DNA of 9,412 nucleotides from Planctomycetota bacterium (GTDB lineage Bacteria > Planctomycetota > PUPC01): the NCBI GenBank assembly GCA_003559755.1, contig PWKM01000131.1:1-9412 (forward strand). Direction: 5' to 3'. A model generated the notes under the pieces. That model worked only from the letters and a program-made list of their open reading frames with translations. It was not told the origin of the DNA and did no database searches. Position 1 is the first letter of the stretch, and each line of letters begins with the position of its first letter. A program made the position numbers and the translations under genes. Positions 1 to 7,315 of this stretch are shown here, in pieces.

Positions 1-360
1 CAGGGTCGGGTCGATAAGATTCCCGATGAGATACGGAAGGGAATTGATGGAGCCGGCGATTTGCGTCTCGTAGGACCGATACCCTTCTTTGGTAATCCTG
101 ACATTATACACGGGCTTCTTGAAATAGCCCACGTCCCGGTCCAGGGAGACCGTGGCGGGGGTCCTTTGCGTGGTCACCACCCGGCCGAACCGGTCCCGGA
201 CCTCCACGGTCGCACCCTGGGGGTCCGAATCGATCCCGACCACTCCCGGGCCGCCATCGACGATGGTGGCGCAACCGGTCAGAGTGGCCACGAACAGCCC
301 GAAACACAACACCCCAAACAACCGGGCCGACAGCCCGACGACACGACTTTTGCCTGCCAT
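1..360 (-). CDS. Partial lipoprotein with PEGA-like domain (3' end outside window)
   Basis: The minus-strand frame from ATG at 360 stays open for 120 codons to the window edge, so the C-terminus is missing. Residues 1-30 form a lipoprotein signal: basic start (MAGKSR), hydrophobic stretch at about 14-27, then lipobox L27-T28-G29-C30, which predicts lipid attachment at Cys30 and envelope localisation. Residues 42-94 (from GIDSDPQGATVEV to TKEGY) look like a PEGA-type beta module: a 'xxSxPxGAxVxV' strand, a 'TPATVSL' turn and a closing 'V.I.KEGY' strand. PEGA domains are common in surface and envelope proteins, but their function is mostly unknown. The following INSLPYLIGNLIDPTL looks like the glycine-rich hydrophobic tail seen in similar small lipoproteins (recalled family resemblance, not checked). 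A strong Shine-Dalgarno (AGGAAGGAG, 366-374) sits 5 bases before the ATG. It has its own promoter and is separate from the operon upstream. The lipoprotein call is firm; the role is unknown. Confidence 0.82.
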   Translation of the reverse strand, partial: MAGKSRVVGLSARLFGVLCFGLFVATLTGCATIVDGGPGVVGIDSDPQGATVEVRDRFGRVVTTQRTPATVSLDRDVGYFKKPVYNVRITKEGYRSYETQIAGSINSLPYLIGNLIDPTL

Positions 361-407
361 ACGCACTCCTTCCTAGAAGAAAACAACAAACCCGGACAGC
401 AGGCGAA

Positions 408-436
408 AGGTTAGCACCCCCCCGAACGGTTGTCAA
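408..436 (-). promoter_or_regulatory. Sigma70-type promoter of the lipoprotein gene
   Basis: On the minus strand a perfect -35 box TTGACA (431-436) is followed after exactly 17 bases by TAACCT (408-413), which matches TATAAT at the three most conserved positions (1, 2 and 6). An A6 run (440-445 on the minus strand) lies just upstream of the -35 box and resembles a proximal UP element. Transcription would start near 400, about 40 bases before the ATG at 360, leaving room for the strong ribosome binding site. Seen in sequence; activity is inferred. Confidence 0.72.
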
Positions 437-468
437 GTGTTTTTTGCAGGCGGTCGATGTAAAAAAAT

Positions 469-481
469 GACAGGACAGGAC
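469..481. repeat. Short GACAG tandem repeat next to an A7 tract
   Basis: The sequence GACAGGACAGGAC holds two full copies and one partial copy of a 5-base unit, directly after A7T. It lies upstream of the lipoprotein promoter. It could be an edge of a dispersed intergenic repeat, a protein-binding site or chance. One window cannot decide between these. Confidence 0.4.
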
Positions 482-580
482 TTTGTTCCTTACGCGGCGA
501 CGCGCTTTGCACCCCTGGGCGGCTCGCGATGGAGGCGATTTCCCGGAGAGGCGCGTGGGTAAGCGGGCCTGCTGGGGCGG

Positions 581-1978
581 TCAGCGTTTCTGGATTTTGT
601 CGATGCCGTATTCGTTGATCTTGCGGTGCAGTGTGCGGAGCGAGATGCCGAGGATTTCGGCGGCCCGCTTCCGGCTGCCGCCGACCGACGCGAGTGTCTC
701 GCGGATGGCCTTCTCCTCGATCTGTCGCATCGACAGGCCGATGGGGAACCCGGTCTCGTCGCTGGCGACCGTGGTCTCCCGCAGCTCGGCGGGCAGCAGG
801 TCGGGCGTCAATGTCGGCCCGTTGCACATCACGACCATGCTCTCGATGCAGTTCTGGAGCTCGCGGACGTTGCCGGGCCAGGGGTAGGTGGTGAGGATGT
901 TCATCGTCTCGGCGGCGATGCCCTTGATGTTCTTGTCGTTCTTCTCCGCGTATTCCTTGACGAAGTGGGTGGCGAGCAGCGGGATGTCCTCCCGCCGGTC
1001 GCGGAGCGGGGGGACGTGGATGGGGACGACCCGGAGGCGGTAGTAGAGGTCTTCCCGGAACCGGCCGGACTCGACCAGTTCGCCCAGGTCGGCGTTGGTG
1101 GCAGCGATGAGCCGGACGTCCACGTGGATGGTCTCGGTCCCGCCGACCCGCTCGAACTCGTAGTTCTGGAGCACGCGCAGCAGTTTGACCTGTGTGCCCG
1201 GCGACAGCTCGCCGATCTCGTCGAGGAAGATCGACCCGCCGTCGGCCAGCTCGAACCGCCCCTTCCGGCGGTTGACCGCGCCGGTGAACGAGCCGCGCTC
1301 GTGGCCGAACAGCTCGCTCTCCAGCAGCGTCTCGGGCAGCGCGGCGCAGTTGACCTTGATGAACGGGCCTTCGCCGCGCGGCGAGTTGGCGTGGATCGCG
1401 TTGGCGACCAGCTCTTTGCCCGTCCCGCTCTCGCCCTCGATGAGGACCACGGTGTCGGTGTCCGCCACCTGGCGAATCTGGTCGAACAGTTCGTGCATCA
1501 CCGGGCTCCGCCCGATGATATTCGAGAAGTCGTATTTCTCGCCGAGCTGTTCGCGCAGCATCTCGTTCTCGATCAACAGGTCGCGGGAGAGGTTCGCCCG
1601 GTCGAGCAGCACCTCGAGCGCCCGCAGGTCGATCGGCTTCATGATGTAGTCGTAAGCCCCCTTCTTCATCGCCTCGACCGCGGTATCGACGGTCGCGTAG
1701 GCGGTGACGAGGATGACGAACAGGTCGGGCCGGAGGCGCTTGGCCGCCTCGAGGAGCTCCAGGCCGTCCATGCCCGGCATCTTGAGGTCGGTCAGCAGGA
1801 GATCGACGTCGTGCTGGCGAAGGATAATCAGTGCTTCCTGCCCGCCGGCCGCGGACAGGGTGCGGTATCCCATCTCGCCCACCGCCTCGGAGAGCGTCTC
1901 GCGCCCGGTCCGGTCGTCGTCCACGATGAGGACGGTTCGCTTGACCGACTGGAGGATGCGTTCCGTTGACTCACTCAT
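581..1978 (-). CDS. Sigma54-dependent response regulator, NtrC family
   Basis: About 465 residues, the usual length for an NtrC-type activator. The numbers below count from a GTG one codon upstream of the chosen ATG. The receiver domain (about 16-130) has acidic pocket D21-D22-D23, phospho-acceptor D65 in LLTDLKMPGMDG, T93 and K115. The AAA+ sigma54-interaction domain (about 152-390) has Walker A GESGTGKE (183-190), a GSFTGA loop (230-235, a conservative variant of GAFTGA), Walker B GGSIFLDEIGE (248-258) and the FREDLYYRL and WPGNVREL motifs. The C-terminal FIS-type helix-turn-helix is at about 416-466 (GGSRKRAAEILGISLRTLHRKI). It should bind enhancer-like sites and use ATP to open sigma54 promoters once phosphorylated by the adjacent kinase. 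The start is ambiguous: GTG at 1981 and ATG at 1978 are consecutive codons, 3 and 6 bases after the kinase stop, so translation is probably coupled. All key residues are present. The target regulon is unknown, so I give no symbol. Confidence 0.95.
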   Translation of the reverse strand: MSESTERILQSVKRTVLIVDDDRTGRETLSEAVGEMGYRTLSAAGGQEALIILRQHDVDLLLTDLKMPGMDGLELLEAAKRLRPDLFVILVTAYATVDTAVEAMKKGAYDYIMKPIDLRALEVLLDRANLSRDLLIENEMLREQLGEKYDFSNIIGRSPVMHELFDQIRQVADTDTVVLIEGESGTGKELVANAIHANSPRGEGPFIKVNCAALPETLLESELFGHERGSFTGAVNRRKGRFELADGGSIFLDEIGELSPGTQVKLLRVLQNYEFERVGGTETIHVDVRLIAATNADLGELVESGRFREDLYYRLRVVPIHVPPLRDRREDIPLLATHFVKEYAEKNDKNIKGIAAETMNILTTYPWPGNVRELQNCIESMVVMCNGPTLTPDLLPAELRETTVASDETGFPIGLSMRQIEEKAIRETLASVGGSRKRAAEILGISLRTLHRKINEYGIDKIQKR

Positions 1979-1984
1979 CACAGG

Positions 1985-3385
1985 TCATCCCGATTTTTCG
2001 CTGAGGGGCAGTCGGATGGTGAAGGTGGTGCCTCGTTTCTCGATGGTGTCGAAGGAGACGGTCCCGCCGTGCGCCTCTGCGATCTGTTTGACGATGGTGA
2101 GGCCGAGCCCGCTGCCCGCGTCTTTCGTGGTGAAGAATATCTCGAAAATGCGGTCGTGTACGTCGGGCGGGATGCCGGGGCCGTCGTCGGATACCCGGAT
2201 TTCGACCGCGTTGTCGTGCCGGCCCGTGTACACCTCGATGGTCCCGTCCTGTCCGGTGGCCTGTTGTGCGTTTCGGATGAGATTTTCGACGGCCTGGCCG
2301 AGCTGTTCGACATCGACGTTGGCGGCGGGCAGGTCGTCGGCATAATCGCGGACGATGCGGATATTGTCGCTGCGGCAGGCCGGTTCGAGGAACTCGACGA
2401 TCTGGTCGACCGCCTCGTTCAGGTCGGCCCATCTCCGTTTGAGCGGTTTGGGCCGTGCGAACGCGAGGAAATTGTTGACCGACTCCTCCAGCCGGGCGGT
2501 CTCCCGGTGGATTCGGGCCACCTTGTTGGCCAGGTAGTCGCTCTCTTTCCGGCCGAACTCGTGCAGGCGATGCTCGATCATCTGGATGTTCATCTTCACC
2601 GAGCTCAGCGGGTTGCGGATTTCGTGCGCCATGCCGGCCGCGATCGTGCCCACGTAGACCAGCCGCTTCTCTTCCTCGAGCTTGAGCTCGAGCTTACGGG
2701 TCCGGCGGTACAGATAGGTGATGTAGGCCGCCAGCAGGGCGAGCAGCGAGGTGCCAAACAGTGCCAGGCGCAGCCCGCGCCGGCTCAGGTCCCGGGAGAG
2801 CTCGGCGAGCTGTGTCCGGGCGCTGGGCATGGCCAGGCCGACGACCAGCGTTCCGCCGCGTCCCTCGCCGGATTCGACGGGCAGGGAGACCTCGCAGATG
2901 CCCGGCCCATCGCTCTTGCCGATCAGCGAGAACAGCCGGTCCCGGGCCGTCTCGTGATCGCCGGGGCCGCGGACCGTCACCCGGCCCACAATGCGGTCGG
3001 GCGGGAGCCGCCCCCAGCCGAACACCCGGTTCTCGCCGTCGTATATGTGGGCATACGACATCATCGAGTCGTCCGTTCGATCCGAGAACACGAGATGCTG
3101 CAGGAGCGTCTGGTACGACTCCTCGTTCAGCTTGTCCCGGAGCCGGTCCATCGGGTCCCGGGGCATCTCACCCGGCCGGTCCTCGGCCAGCATCACCTGC
3201 TCCAGGCCCCGGCCGACCTCGAAGGAGTGGTTCAGCCCGTCCTCGATGTGCCGGAGCAGAATCTCCTCGTTGGCTCGCTTCATCGCCGCCCGGGAGTAGG
3301 CATAGACGGCGAGCGGGTAGAACACCATCAACAGGATGAGGAGGTGGAGGGCGTGCTGCCCTCTCGATATCTTTTCCTTGCCCAA
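1985..3385 (-). CDS. Membrane sensor histidine kinase, NtrB-like catalytic core
   Basis: A 466-residue protein when read from TTG at 3385. A short cytoplasmic start leads into TM1 (about 11-30, HALHLLILLMVFYPLAVYAY), an extracytoplasmic sensor region (about 31-204) and TM2 (about 205-226). A short charged linker (EEEKRL) follows, with no obvious HAMP domain. The dimerisation/phosphoacceptor helix carries H254 in MAHEIRNPLSS. The ATPase domain has the N box ENLIRNAQQA (367-376), G1 DDGPGIPP (400-407), the F box FEIFFTTK (414-421) and G2 GSGLGLTIV (424-432). All catalytic motifs are intact. The partner is the response regulator directly downstream. The sensor region has a predicted helical N-part and strand-rich patches (SYAHIYDGENRVFGW; GTLVVGLAM) suggesting a PAS/Cache-like fold; its ligand is unknown. 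The start is inferred: TTG is preceded by GGCAGGAG (3389-3396) with only a 3-base gap, and the next ATG (at codon 20) would cut TM1 in half. Longer upstream readings overlap the HIT gene. Confidence 0.92.
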   Translation of the reverse strand: MGKEKISRGQHALHLLILLMVFYPLAVYAYSRAAMKRANEEILLRHIEDGLNHSFEVGRGLEQVMLAEDRPGEMPRDPMDRLRDKLNEESYQTLLQHLVFSDRTDDSMMSYAHIYDGENRVFGWGRLPPDRIVGRVTVRGPGDHETARDRLFSLIGKSDGPGICEVSLPVESGEGRGGTLVVGLAMPSARTQLAELSRDLSRRGLRLALFGTSLLALLAAYITYLYRRTRKLELKLEEEKRLVYVGTIAAGMAHEIRNPLSSVKMNIQMIEHRLHEFGRKESDYLANKVARIHRETARLEESVNNFLAFARPKPLKRRWADLNEAVDQIVEFLEPACRSDNIRIVRDYADDLPAANVDVEQLGQAVENLIRNAQQATGQDGTIEVYTGRHDNAVEIRVSDDGPGIPPDVHDRIFEIFFTTKDAGSGLGLTIVKQIAEAHGGTVSFDTIEKRGTTFTIRLPLSEKSG

Positions 3386-3396
3386 TTGCTCCTGCC
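3383..3396 (-). promoter_or_regulatory. TTG start and close-spaced ribosome binding site of the histidine kinase gene
   Basis: On the minus strand GGCAGGAG (3389-3396) lies 3 bases before TTG (3383-3385), starting just after the HIT stop codon (3399-3401). A rare start codon with tight spacing would give weak initiation, so the kinase could be made in smaller amounts than the HIT protein or depend on translational coupling. No better start retains the whole first membrane segment. Confidence 0.5.
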
Positions 3397-3398
3397 TT

Positions 3399-3827
3399 CT
3401 ACATTGCGGCCCGTATGGACTCGGCCCTCGCCGCCAGGTCGTCCTCCACCGGGTCCGACTGGCGGCTGCCCAGGGTGAGGTGGTCGCCCTCACGACGCGG
3501 GACCAGGTGGAAATGGACGTGCCGGACGACCTGGCCGGCGCACGCCCCGTTGGACTGGAGGACGTTCGAGCCGTCGGCGTCGGTCGCATCGACCACTGCC
3601 GTCAGGACGCGACGGATGACCGCCGCCACCTTCCGGAGGGTCTCCGGCGGGGTCTCGATCAGCGTCGGACAGTGGCATTTCGGGATCACGAGCGTGTGGC
3701 CCTGGATCGTCGGGGCGATATCGAGGAACGCCAGCACGTCATCGTCCTCATACACCTTGTGGCTCGGAATCTCTCCGGCCACGATCTTGCAGAAAATACA
3801 GTCGGGGTCGCGGTCTGAACAGCTCAT
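3399..3827 (-). CDS. HIT-family (histidine triad) nucleotide hydrolase
   Basis: A complete 142-residue protein, typical in length for the HINT/HIT branch. The catalytic triad HVHFHLVPR puts H103, H105 and H107 in the classic HxHxH arrangement, with H105 the probable nucleophile by family analogy. The N-terminus has the family start CIFCKIVAGEIPSHKVYEDDDVLAFLDI; C10-xx-C13 is the usual half of a structural zinc site in bacterial HIT proteins. GHTLVIPK (43-50) and SNxG (near 92-94) are further family signatures. HIT proteins hydrolyse nucleoside phosphoramidates or dinucleotides; the exact substrate cannot be read from sequence. The ribosome binding site AAGGAGGA (3831-3838) overlaps the tilS stop codon, so the two genes are 9 bases apart and surely co-transcribed. 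It is expected to be cytosolic, since there is no signal peptide. It is a housekeeping-type gene feeding into the two-component genes downstream. Confidence 0.95.
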   Translation of the reverse strand: MSCSDRDPDCIFCKIVAGEIPSHKVYEDDDVLAFLDIAPTIQGHTLVIPKCHCPTLIETPPETLRKVAAVIRRVLTAVVDATDADGSNVLQSNGACAGQVVRHVHFHLVPRREGDHLTLGSRQSDPVEDDLAARAESIRAAM

Positions 3828-3836
3828 CGGTCCTCC

Positions 3837-5267
3837 TTACCTCTGGTTCCCGTCTCGGCGGGCGGCGTGTGCCCGCAGCAGCACAATCCGTTTCGTTCCT
3901 TCGTCGACCTTCACCCGGTCGTCGATCCGATGCCCGATCAGCCAGATCGGCCGGTCGCCATCGGCGACGATGAGCGCTGCGTCCCGTTCCTCCGGCGACG
4001 CCTTCGCATCGGTCAGAAAATCGCTCACTGTTTTCGTGCCCGTCGCCCCCAGCGGATGGAACCGGTCGCCGTCCCGCCGGGAGCGAACGACCAGGGGGCC
4101 GCCGAGCCGGTCGTAGTCTACCATCTCATGATACCGGGTTTTCGCGCGTAAGAAAGCGCCGACGTCGAAGGCCGGGCGGTCAGCCAGCTCGGCCTCGACG
4201 GCCAGCCCCCGCTCGGGCAGGTCCGCTCGCCCGGGCACAGGGAGCGGCGCTTCGACTCGGGCCGGCTGGGCCGGGGCCGCCCCACGCCCGAACCGGATGC
4301 GGTCGCGCCGAATGTCGGCGTACAGCCCGCCCGGCAGGTCGAGCCGGGCGCCCGGCTCGCTGGTGTCCGCCGCCCGGATCACCGCGTTGTAGTGGACGGC
4401 GTCCAACTGGGGCGTCGGCCCCAGGTCGGCCAGAGCCCGGTCGATCACCAGCGGCTTCAACGCCGGGTGCAGCTCGCGGAACCGGTCGAGCTCGATCTCC
4501 GAGCCCGACACACAGCACGCGGCGTCGGCGGCGACGGTCAGATAATCGTGGGCCCGGGCGGCCGCGTCGGACAGCCGCAGTATCGCCTCGCTGAACCCGG
4601 GGTTGTAGTCCCGCTCGAGCGTGGGAACCAGCTCGTGCCGGATCCGATTGCGGAGGAACTGTCGGTCCACATTCGAGGCGTCGGATCGGAACGACAGCCC
4701 GCGCTCGGCCAGATACTCGAGCACCTGATGCCGCCGGACGGTCAGCAGCGGCCGCACCAGCCGGACGGCCGACCCTTCGTCGATGGGCCGCGACCGGGGC
4801 ATCCCGCCCAGCCCGCGCAGCCCGGCCCCCCGCAGCAGCCGATGGACGACCGTTTCGACCTGGTCGTCGGCGTGGTGGCCGACGGCGACGGCCTCCGCCC
4901 CTTGGTCCTCGGCCACGCCGGCCAGAAAATCGTACCGCTCCCGCCGGGCCGCCTCCTCGAGCGATTCGCCCGTCTCGGCCCGTACCGCCTCGACATCCCG
5001 ATGCGACACGGTCAGCGGCAGGCCGCGTCGGGCGGCGAGCCGGCGCACGAACGCCTCGTCCCCGTCGGATTCCGCCCCCCGCAGCCCGTGGTTCAGGTGC
5101 GCCGGGTGCAGCGCCGCCTCCAGCTCGCCCCGCTCGACCATCAAGGCGATGACATCGAGCAGGCAGACCGAGTCCGGCCCGCCGGACAGCCCGATTACGA
5201 TGGTGCCGACCCCTTCGAACAGGCGCTCGGTCCGGACCAGCTCAAGGGCTTGGGAGTACACCGACAT
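3837..5267 (-). CDS. tilS: tRNA(Ile)-lysidine synthase TilS
   Basis: A 476-residue cytosolic enzyme that uses ATP to attach lysine to C34 of tRNA-Ile (CAU anticodon), making lysidine, so that the tRNA reads AUA and is charged with isoleucine. The PP-loop SGGPDS is at 28-33. HLNHGLRG (57-64), the RRERYDFL helix (108-115) and GHHADDQVET (130-139) are the standard N-type ATP pyrophosphatase motifs. LLRGAGLRGLGGM (144-156) and RNRIRHELVPTLE are TilS-specific. A C-terminal tRNA-binding domain covers roughly the last 85 residues (RRDGDRFHPLGATGTKTVSDFLTD...). The family length is about 320-480, so this is a full two-domain form. The ATG at 5267 was chosen because it gives the normal N-terminus. Reading on to 5384 adds 39 low-complexity residues and would put the start inside the promoter. 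The ribosome binding site is weak (AGAGA, 7 bases off). It is the first gene of the operon tilS-HIT-kinase-regulator. Confidence 0.96.
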   Translation of the reverse strand: MSVYSQALELVRTERLFEGVGTIVIGLSGGPDSVCLLDVIALMVERGELEAALHPAHLNHGLRGAESDGDEAFVRRLAARRGLPLTVSHRDVEAVRAETGESLEEAARRERYDFLAGVAEDQGAEAVAVGHHADDQVETVVHRLLRGAGLRGLGGMPRSRPIDEGSAVRLVRPLLTVRRHQVLEYLAERGLSFRSDASNVDRQFLRNRIRHELVPTLERDYNPGFSEAILRLSDAAARAHDYLTVAADAACCVSGSEIELDRFRELHPALKPLVIDRALADLGPTPQLDAVHYNAVIRAADTSEPGARLDLPGGLYADIRRDRIRFGRGAAPAQPARVEAPLPVPGRADLPERGLAVEAELADRPAFDVGAFLRAKTRYHEMVDYDRLGGPLVVRSRRDGDRFHPLGATGTKTVSDFLTDAKASPEERDAALIVADGDRPIWLIGHRIDDRVKVDEGTKRIVLLRAHAARRDGNQR

Positions 5268-5315
5268 ATCAATCTCTGGTGTTGGAGGAGGCCGGCGGGC
5301 TGAACCGGCTGGGCA

Positions 5316-5327
5316 CCGGGATCCCGG
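5316..5327. repeat. 12-base perfect palindrome in the tilS leader
   Basis: CCGGGATCCCGG reads the same on both strands and lies about 50 bases before the tilS start, inside the predicted leader. It is embedded in further G/C-rich sequence (GGGCA on one side, CCC on the other). It could be a dimeric protein site or part of an RNA hairpin, but in GC-rich DNA such palindromes also arise by chance. Confidence 0.4.
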
Positions 5328-5355
5328 CCCGGACAGCCAACCGGGCATCCTTCGT

Positions 5356-5384
5356 ATTCTCGCCGAACCCGCCTCGACAGTCAA
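5356..5384 (-). promoter_or_regulatory. Sigma70-type promoter of the tilS operon
   Basis: On the minus strand TTGACT (5379-5384) is followed after 17 bases by GAGAAT (5356-5361), which matches TATAAT at four positions. The predicted start near 5349 gives a leader of about 80 bases before tilS. The site lies only 27 bases downstream of the PHP gene stop, so the operon can be transcribed alone, although read-through from the PHP gene is possible because no terminator is visible. Confidence 0.6.
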
Positions 5385-5410
5385 CCCGACGGGCCGCGTC
5401 CTCGGCTCTC

Positions 5411-7297
5411 TCAGCGGGCCTCATCGAGGTCGATCCAGATCGGGCTGGCCCACGCCATTGCAGGCCGTTCCAGCGGCTCCTGCACCACGCGGGCGTAGTA
5501 CACCGTCGGATGGCCGACCTCGTCTTCCAGCCGGTAGGTGGCGTCCATCGACTCCCTGGGCAGGCCGGTGGCCAGGTGTGTCTTGCTTCCGGCGTCGGGC
5601 CGGGGTGCCTCCGAGAGGATGGGGAGGAACGTCCGGTCGAGCCCGAACCGGAGTCGCAGGACCTCGACCCGCAGGATCAGGTCGGTGGCCCAGACGTTGA
5701 GCTCGATCTCGATATTCTGCCCGGCTGCGACCCGGCCGCACTGCCCCATCTCCAGGCCATCGACCGTGAACTCGACAAGGATGCGTTCCCCGGTCGTTGC
5801 GTAGCAATGGCGGTTGCGGATGGCGTCGAAGACCGCCTCACGGGTCAGCTCGGGCGCTCTGACGGCGGCGATCCCGCCCTCGGGCCGGCCGCCCTGGCCG
5901 GTATGATGGTCCGACGAGGCGATGCAGCCGATCCGCCGCCCGGCCGCCCAGTGGTCCTGGGCGTAATACGGGCCGGGCACGGAGCTGTTCGAGCGGCGTT
6001 CCCGGTTGCGCAACCGGTTGAACTCGTAGGCGAGGCAGTGCTGGGGGCACCACAGCTCGCTCTGGCCGTGGTGAGAGTAGATTTCGAGGACAGGCCGAAG
6101 CCCGGGATCGTCCCAGGCGTCCCAGTCGACCGCGGACCCGCGGCTGTCTGTGGAGAGCGCCCCCCAGTCGATCCCCGTGTGGTGGGGGATGAGCATCGCC
6201 CGCGTCGGGTCCAGTTCGCGCAGACAGGCCGCCTCGGCCCCCGGGTCCTGCCTGCTCCCCTGGCCCGGCAGTGCCCGGTGCCGCCGCAGAGTCTCGACGT
6301 CTCGGAAGTATATATTGTGATGGCCGGTCAGGGCGGGTGGGTTCCGCTCGTCGCCGAGCACGGTGACGAACCGGCCCGGCTCGTTGTACGCCTGGGCCCA
6401 CTCCTCGAGAATCCGGTATCCGCCCTCGCCCAGCGATTGCCAGTGGTCCATCGCTGCGGCGAAGTCGAGGCCCGAGGCATCTCGGGCGTACGGGTACGGG
6501 TTGACGCCCTGGGCGTCGCTCGACAGCTTGGTGTGGATGTGCAGGTCGCCCCAGAACGGCCCGCGGCGGCCGGGGCCGACTTTCACCGGGTTGGAGACCG
6601 TGTCGCCCATCTTGAACCGGTACACTCCCTCCTCGCCGAGCGCCGCGGGGACTCGGGCCGAGCCGGTGAACGTCAGTCCCGCGGCGACCGTCGTCCCGTC
6701 GTTCGCCACGACCAGCTTCTGATCCTCGAACGAACTCGCCGAGATGTTGTCGAACCGGTCGAGCGAGACGATGAGCACATCGAATTCCTGCCCCGGCTCG
6801 ACGCCCGACGGCACGATGATCCGGACCCGCTCGGCCGGCCCCGGCGCGGTCCAAAGCACCGGCGGTTCCGCCGGCTCCTCGCCCGCGATGGACAGCCACA
6901 CCTGCTCGGACTCGGCGATGTCCGGTGCAAACGTATTGGCGTAGCGGATGCGTATCTCGGCCCCGGCGTGGACGGTCCCCCGTCGGACCGTTGCGGTGAC
7001 CAGGCGGCCGTGGCGCGACTCGTGCTCGGGGAAATTGAGCTGATGCCGTCGGATGGAATGCTCGAACTCGACCTCGGAGCCCGGCGCCGTCACCTGCACG
7101 TAGTGCTCGCCCTCGGGATGCTCGGTCTGGAGCCCCCGTGTGTAGCTGGGGCCGGTGAGCATCGACCACGAATTGGGGAACTGGAACGAGACGGTATCGG
7201 ACAGCCCCAGCGCCCGGTCCGTCGTGCAGACGATCTCGATCGAGCAGGGCTCCGCGACGCGATACGCGGCCCGCTCGACGCTTGCTTTTACTGTCAT
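5411..7297 (-). CDS. DUF3604/PHP-type putative metal-dependent hydrolase
   Basis: A complete 628-residue protein with no signal peptide or membrane segment. The N-terminal half (about 1-240) is beta-rich, with an immunoglobulin-like or sandwich look (VSFQFPNSW; VRIIVPSGVEPGQEFDVLI followed by SLDRFDNIS). The catalytic part starts at WGDLHIHTKLSSDAQG: D251, H253 and H255 form the PHP metal-site opening, followed by MDHW (D284-H285), GHHN (325-328), PHHTG (371-375), EIYSHHG (405-411) and SSDHHTG (461-467). The order and spacing of these His/Asp motifs match DUF3604 proteins, which are PHP-like and probably hydrolyse a phosphoester or similar bond with bound metals. The substrate is unknown. A short strand-rich tail (about 515-628, FTVDGLEMGQ to WIDL) closes the protein. 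The ATG at 7297 has GAGAGGA (7302-7308) 4 bases upstream. It is transcribed divergently from the Ser/Thr kinase. The family call is from memory of motifs. Confidence 0.82.
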   Translation of the reverse strand: MTVKASVERAAYRVAEPCSIEIVCTTDRALGLSDTVSFQFPNSWSMLTGPSYTRGLQTEHPEGEHYVQVTAPGSEVEFEHSIRRHQLNFPEHESRHGRLVTATVRRGTVHAGAEIRIRYANTFAPDIAESEQVWLSIAGEEPAEPPVLWTAPGPAERVRIIVPSGVEPGQEFDVLIVSLDRFDNISASSFEDQKLVVANDGTTVAAGLTFTGSARVPAALGEEGVYRFKMGDTVSNPVKVGPGRRGPFWGDLHIHTKLSSDAQGVNPYPYARDASGLDFAAAMDHWQSLGEGGYRILEEWAQAYNEPGRFVTVLGDERNPPALTGHHNIYFRDVETLRRHRALPGQGSRQDPGAEAACLRELDPTRAMLIPHHTGIDWGALSTDSRGSAVDWDAWDDPGLRPVLEIYSHHGQSELWCPQHCLAYEFNRLRNRERRSNSSVPGPYYAQDHWAAGRRIGCIASSDHHTGQGGRPEGGIAAVRAPELTREAVFDAIRNRHCYATTGERILVEFTVDGLEMGQCGRVAAGQNIEIELNVWATDLILRVEVLRLRFGLDRTFLPILSEAPRPDAGSKTHLATGLPRESMDATYRLEDEVGHPTVYYARVVQEPLERPAMAWASPIWIDLDEAR

Positions 7298-7315
7298 CGG
7301 GTCCTCTCAAATGAA

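Larger units (their letters stand above)
361..580. other. Non-coding gap between response regulator and lipoprotein genes
   Basis: I see no credible gene in this 220-base stretch. It contains the lipoprotein ribosome binding site and promoter (right-to-left), A/T tracts (T6 at 440-445 and A7 at 461-467 on the plus strand) and a GACAG tandem at 469-481. A T7 run on the minus strand (461-467) follows the end of the response regulator gene by about 115 bases. No clear GC-rich hairpin precedes it, so I do not call an intrinsic terminator. Bases 482-580 show only GC-rich sequence without recognised structure. Confidence 0.6.

Noticed and set aside
461..520. Intrinsic terminator for the tilS operon at the T7 run (minus strand)
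   Set aside because: I could not find a stable GC-rich stem directly before the T run; the best pairing (GGA/TCC) is only 3 bases.
626..1969. Long plus-strand open frame (447 codons) opposite the response regulator
   Set aside because: It is antisense to a gene with a full set of REC/AAA+/HTH motifs. Its Asp/Glu/Val/Leu/Arg-rich product has no domain and follows from the GC-rich third positions of the real gene.
2069..3478. Plus-strand open frame (469 codons) opposite the histidine kinase
   Set aside because: Antisense to a well-supported kinase; it has no motif, and the composition is typical of a shadow frame.
3386..3589. N-terminal extension of the histidine kinase by 68 residues into the HIT gene
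   Set aside because: The extension is a Ser/Thr/Arg-rich shadow of the HIT coding region and would place a long unnatural segment before TM1.
5268..5384. N-terminal extension of TilS by 39 residues from ATG 5384
   Set aside because: The extra residues are Pro/Arg/Gly-rich and not part of the family. The start codon would overlap the -35 box, and the normal TilS N-terminus begins at 5267.
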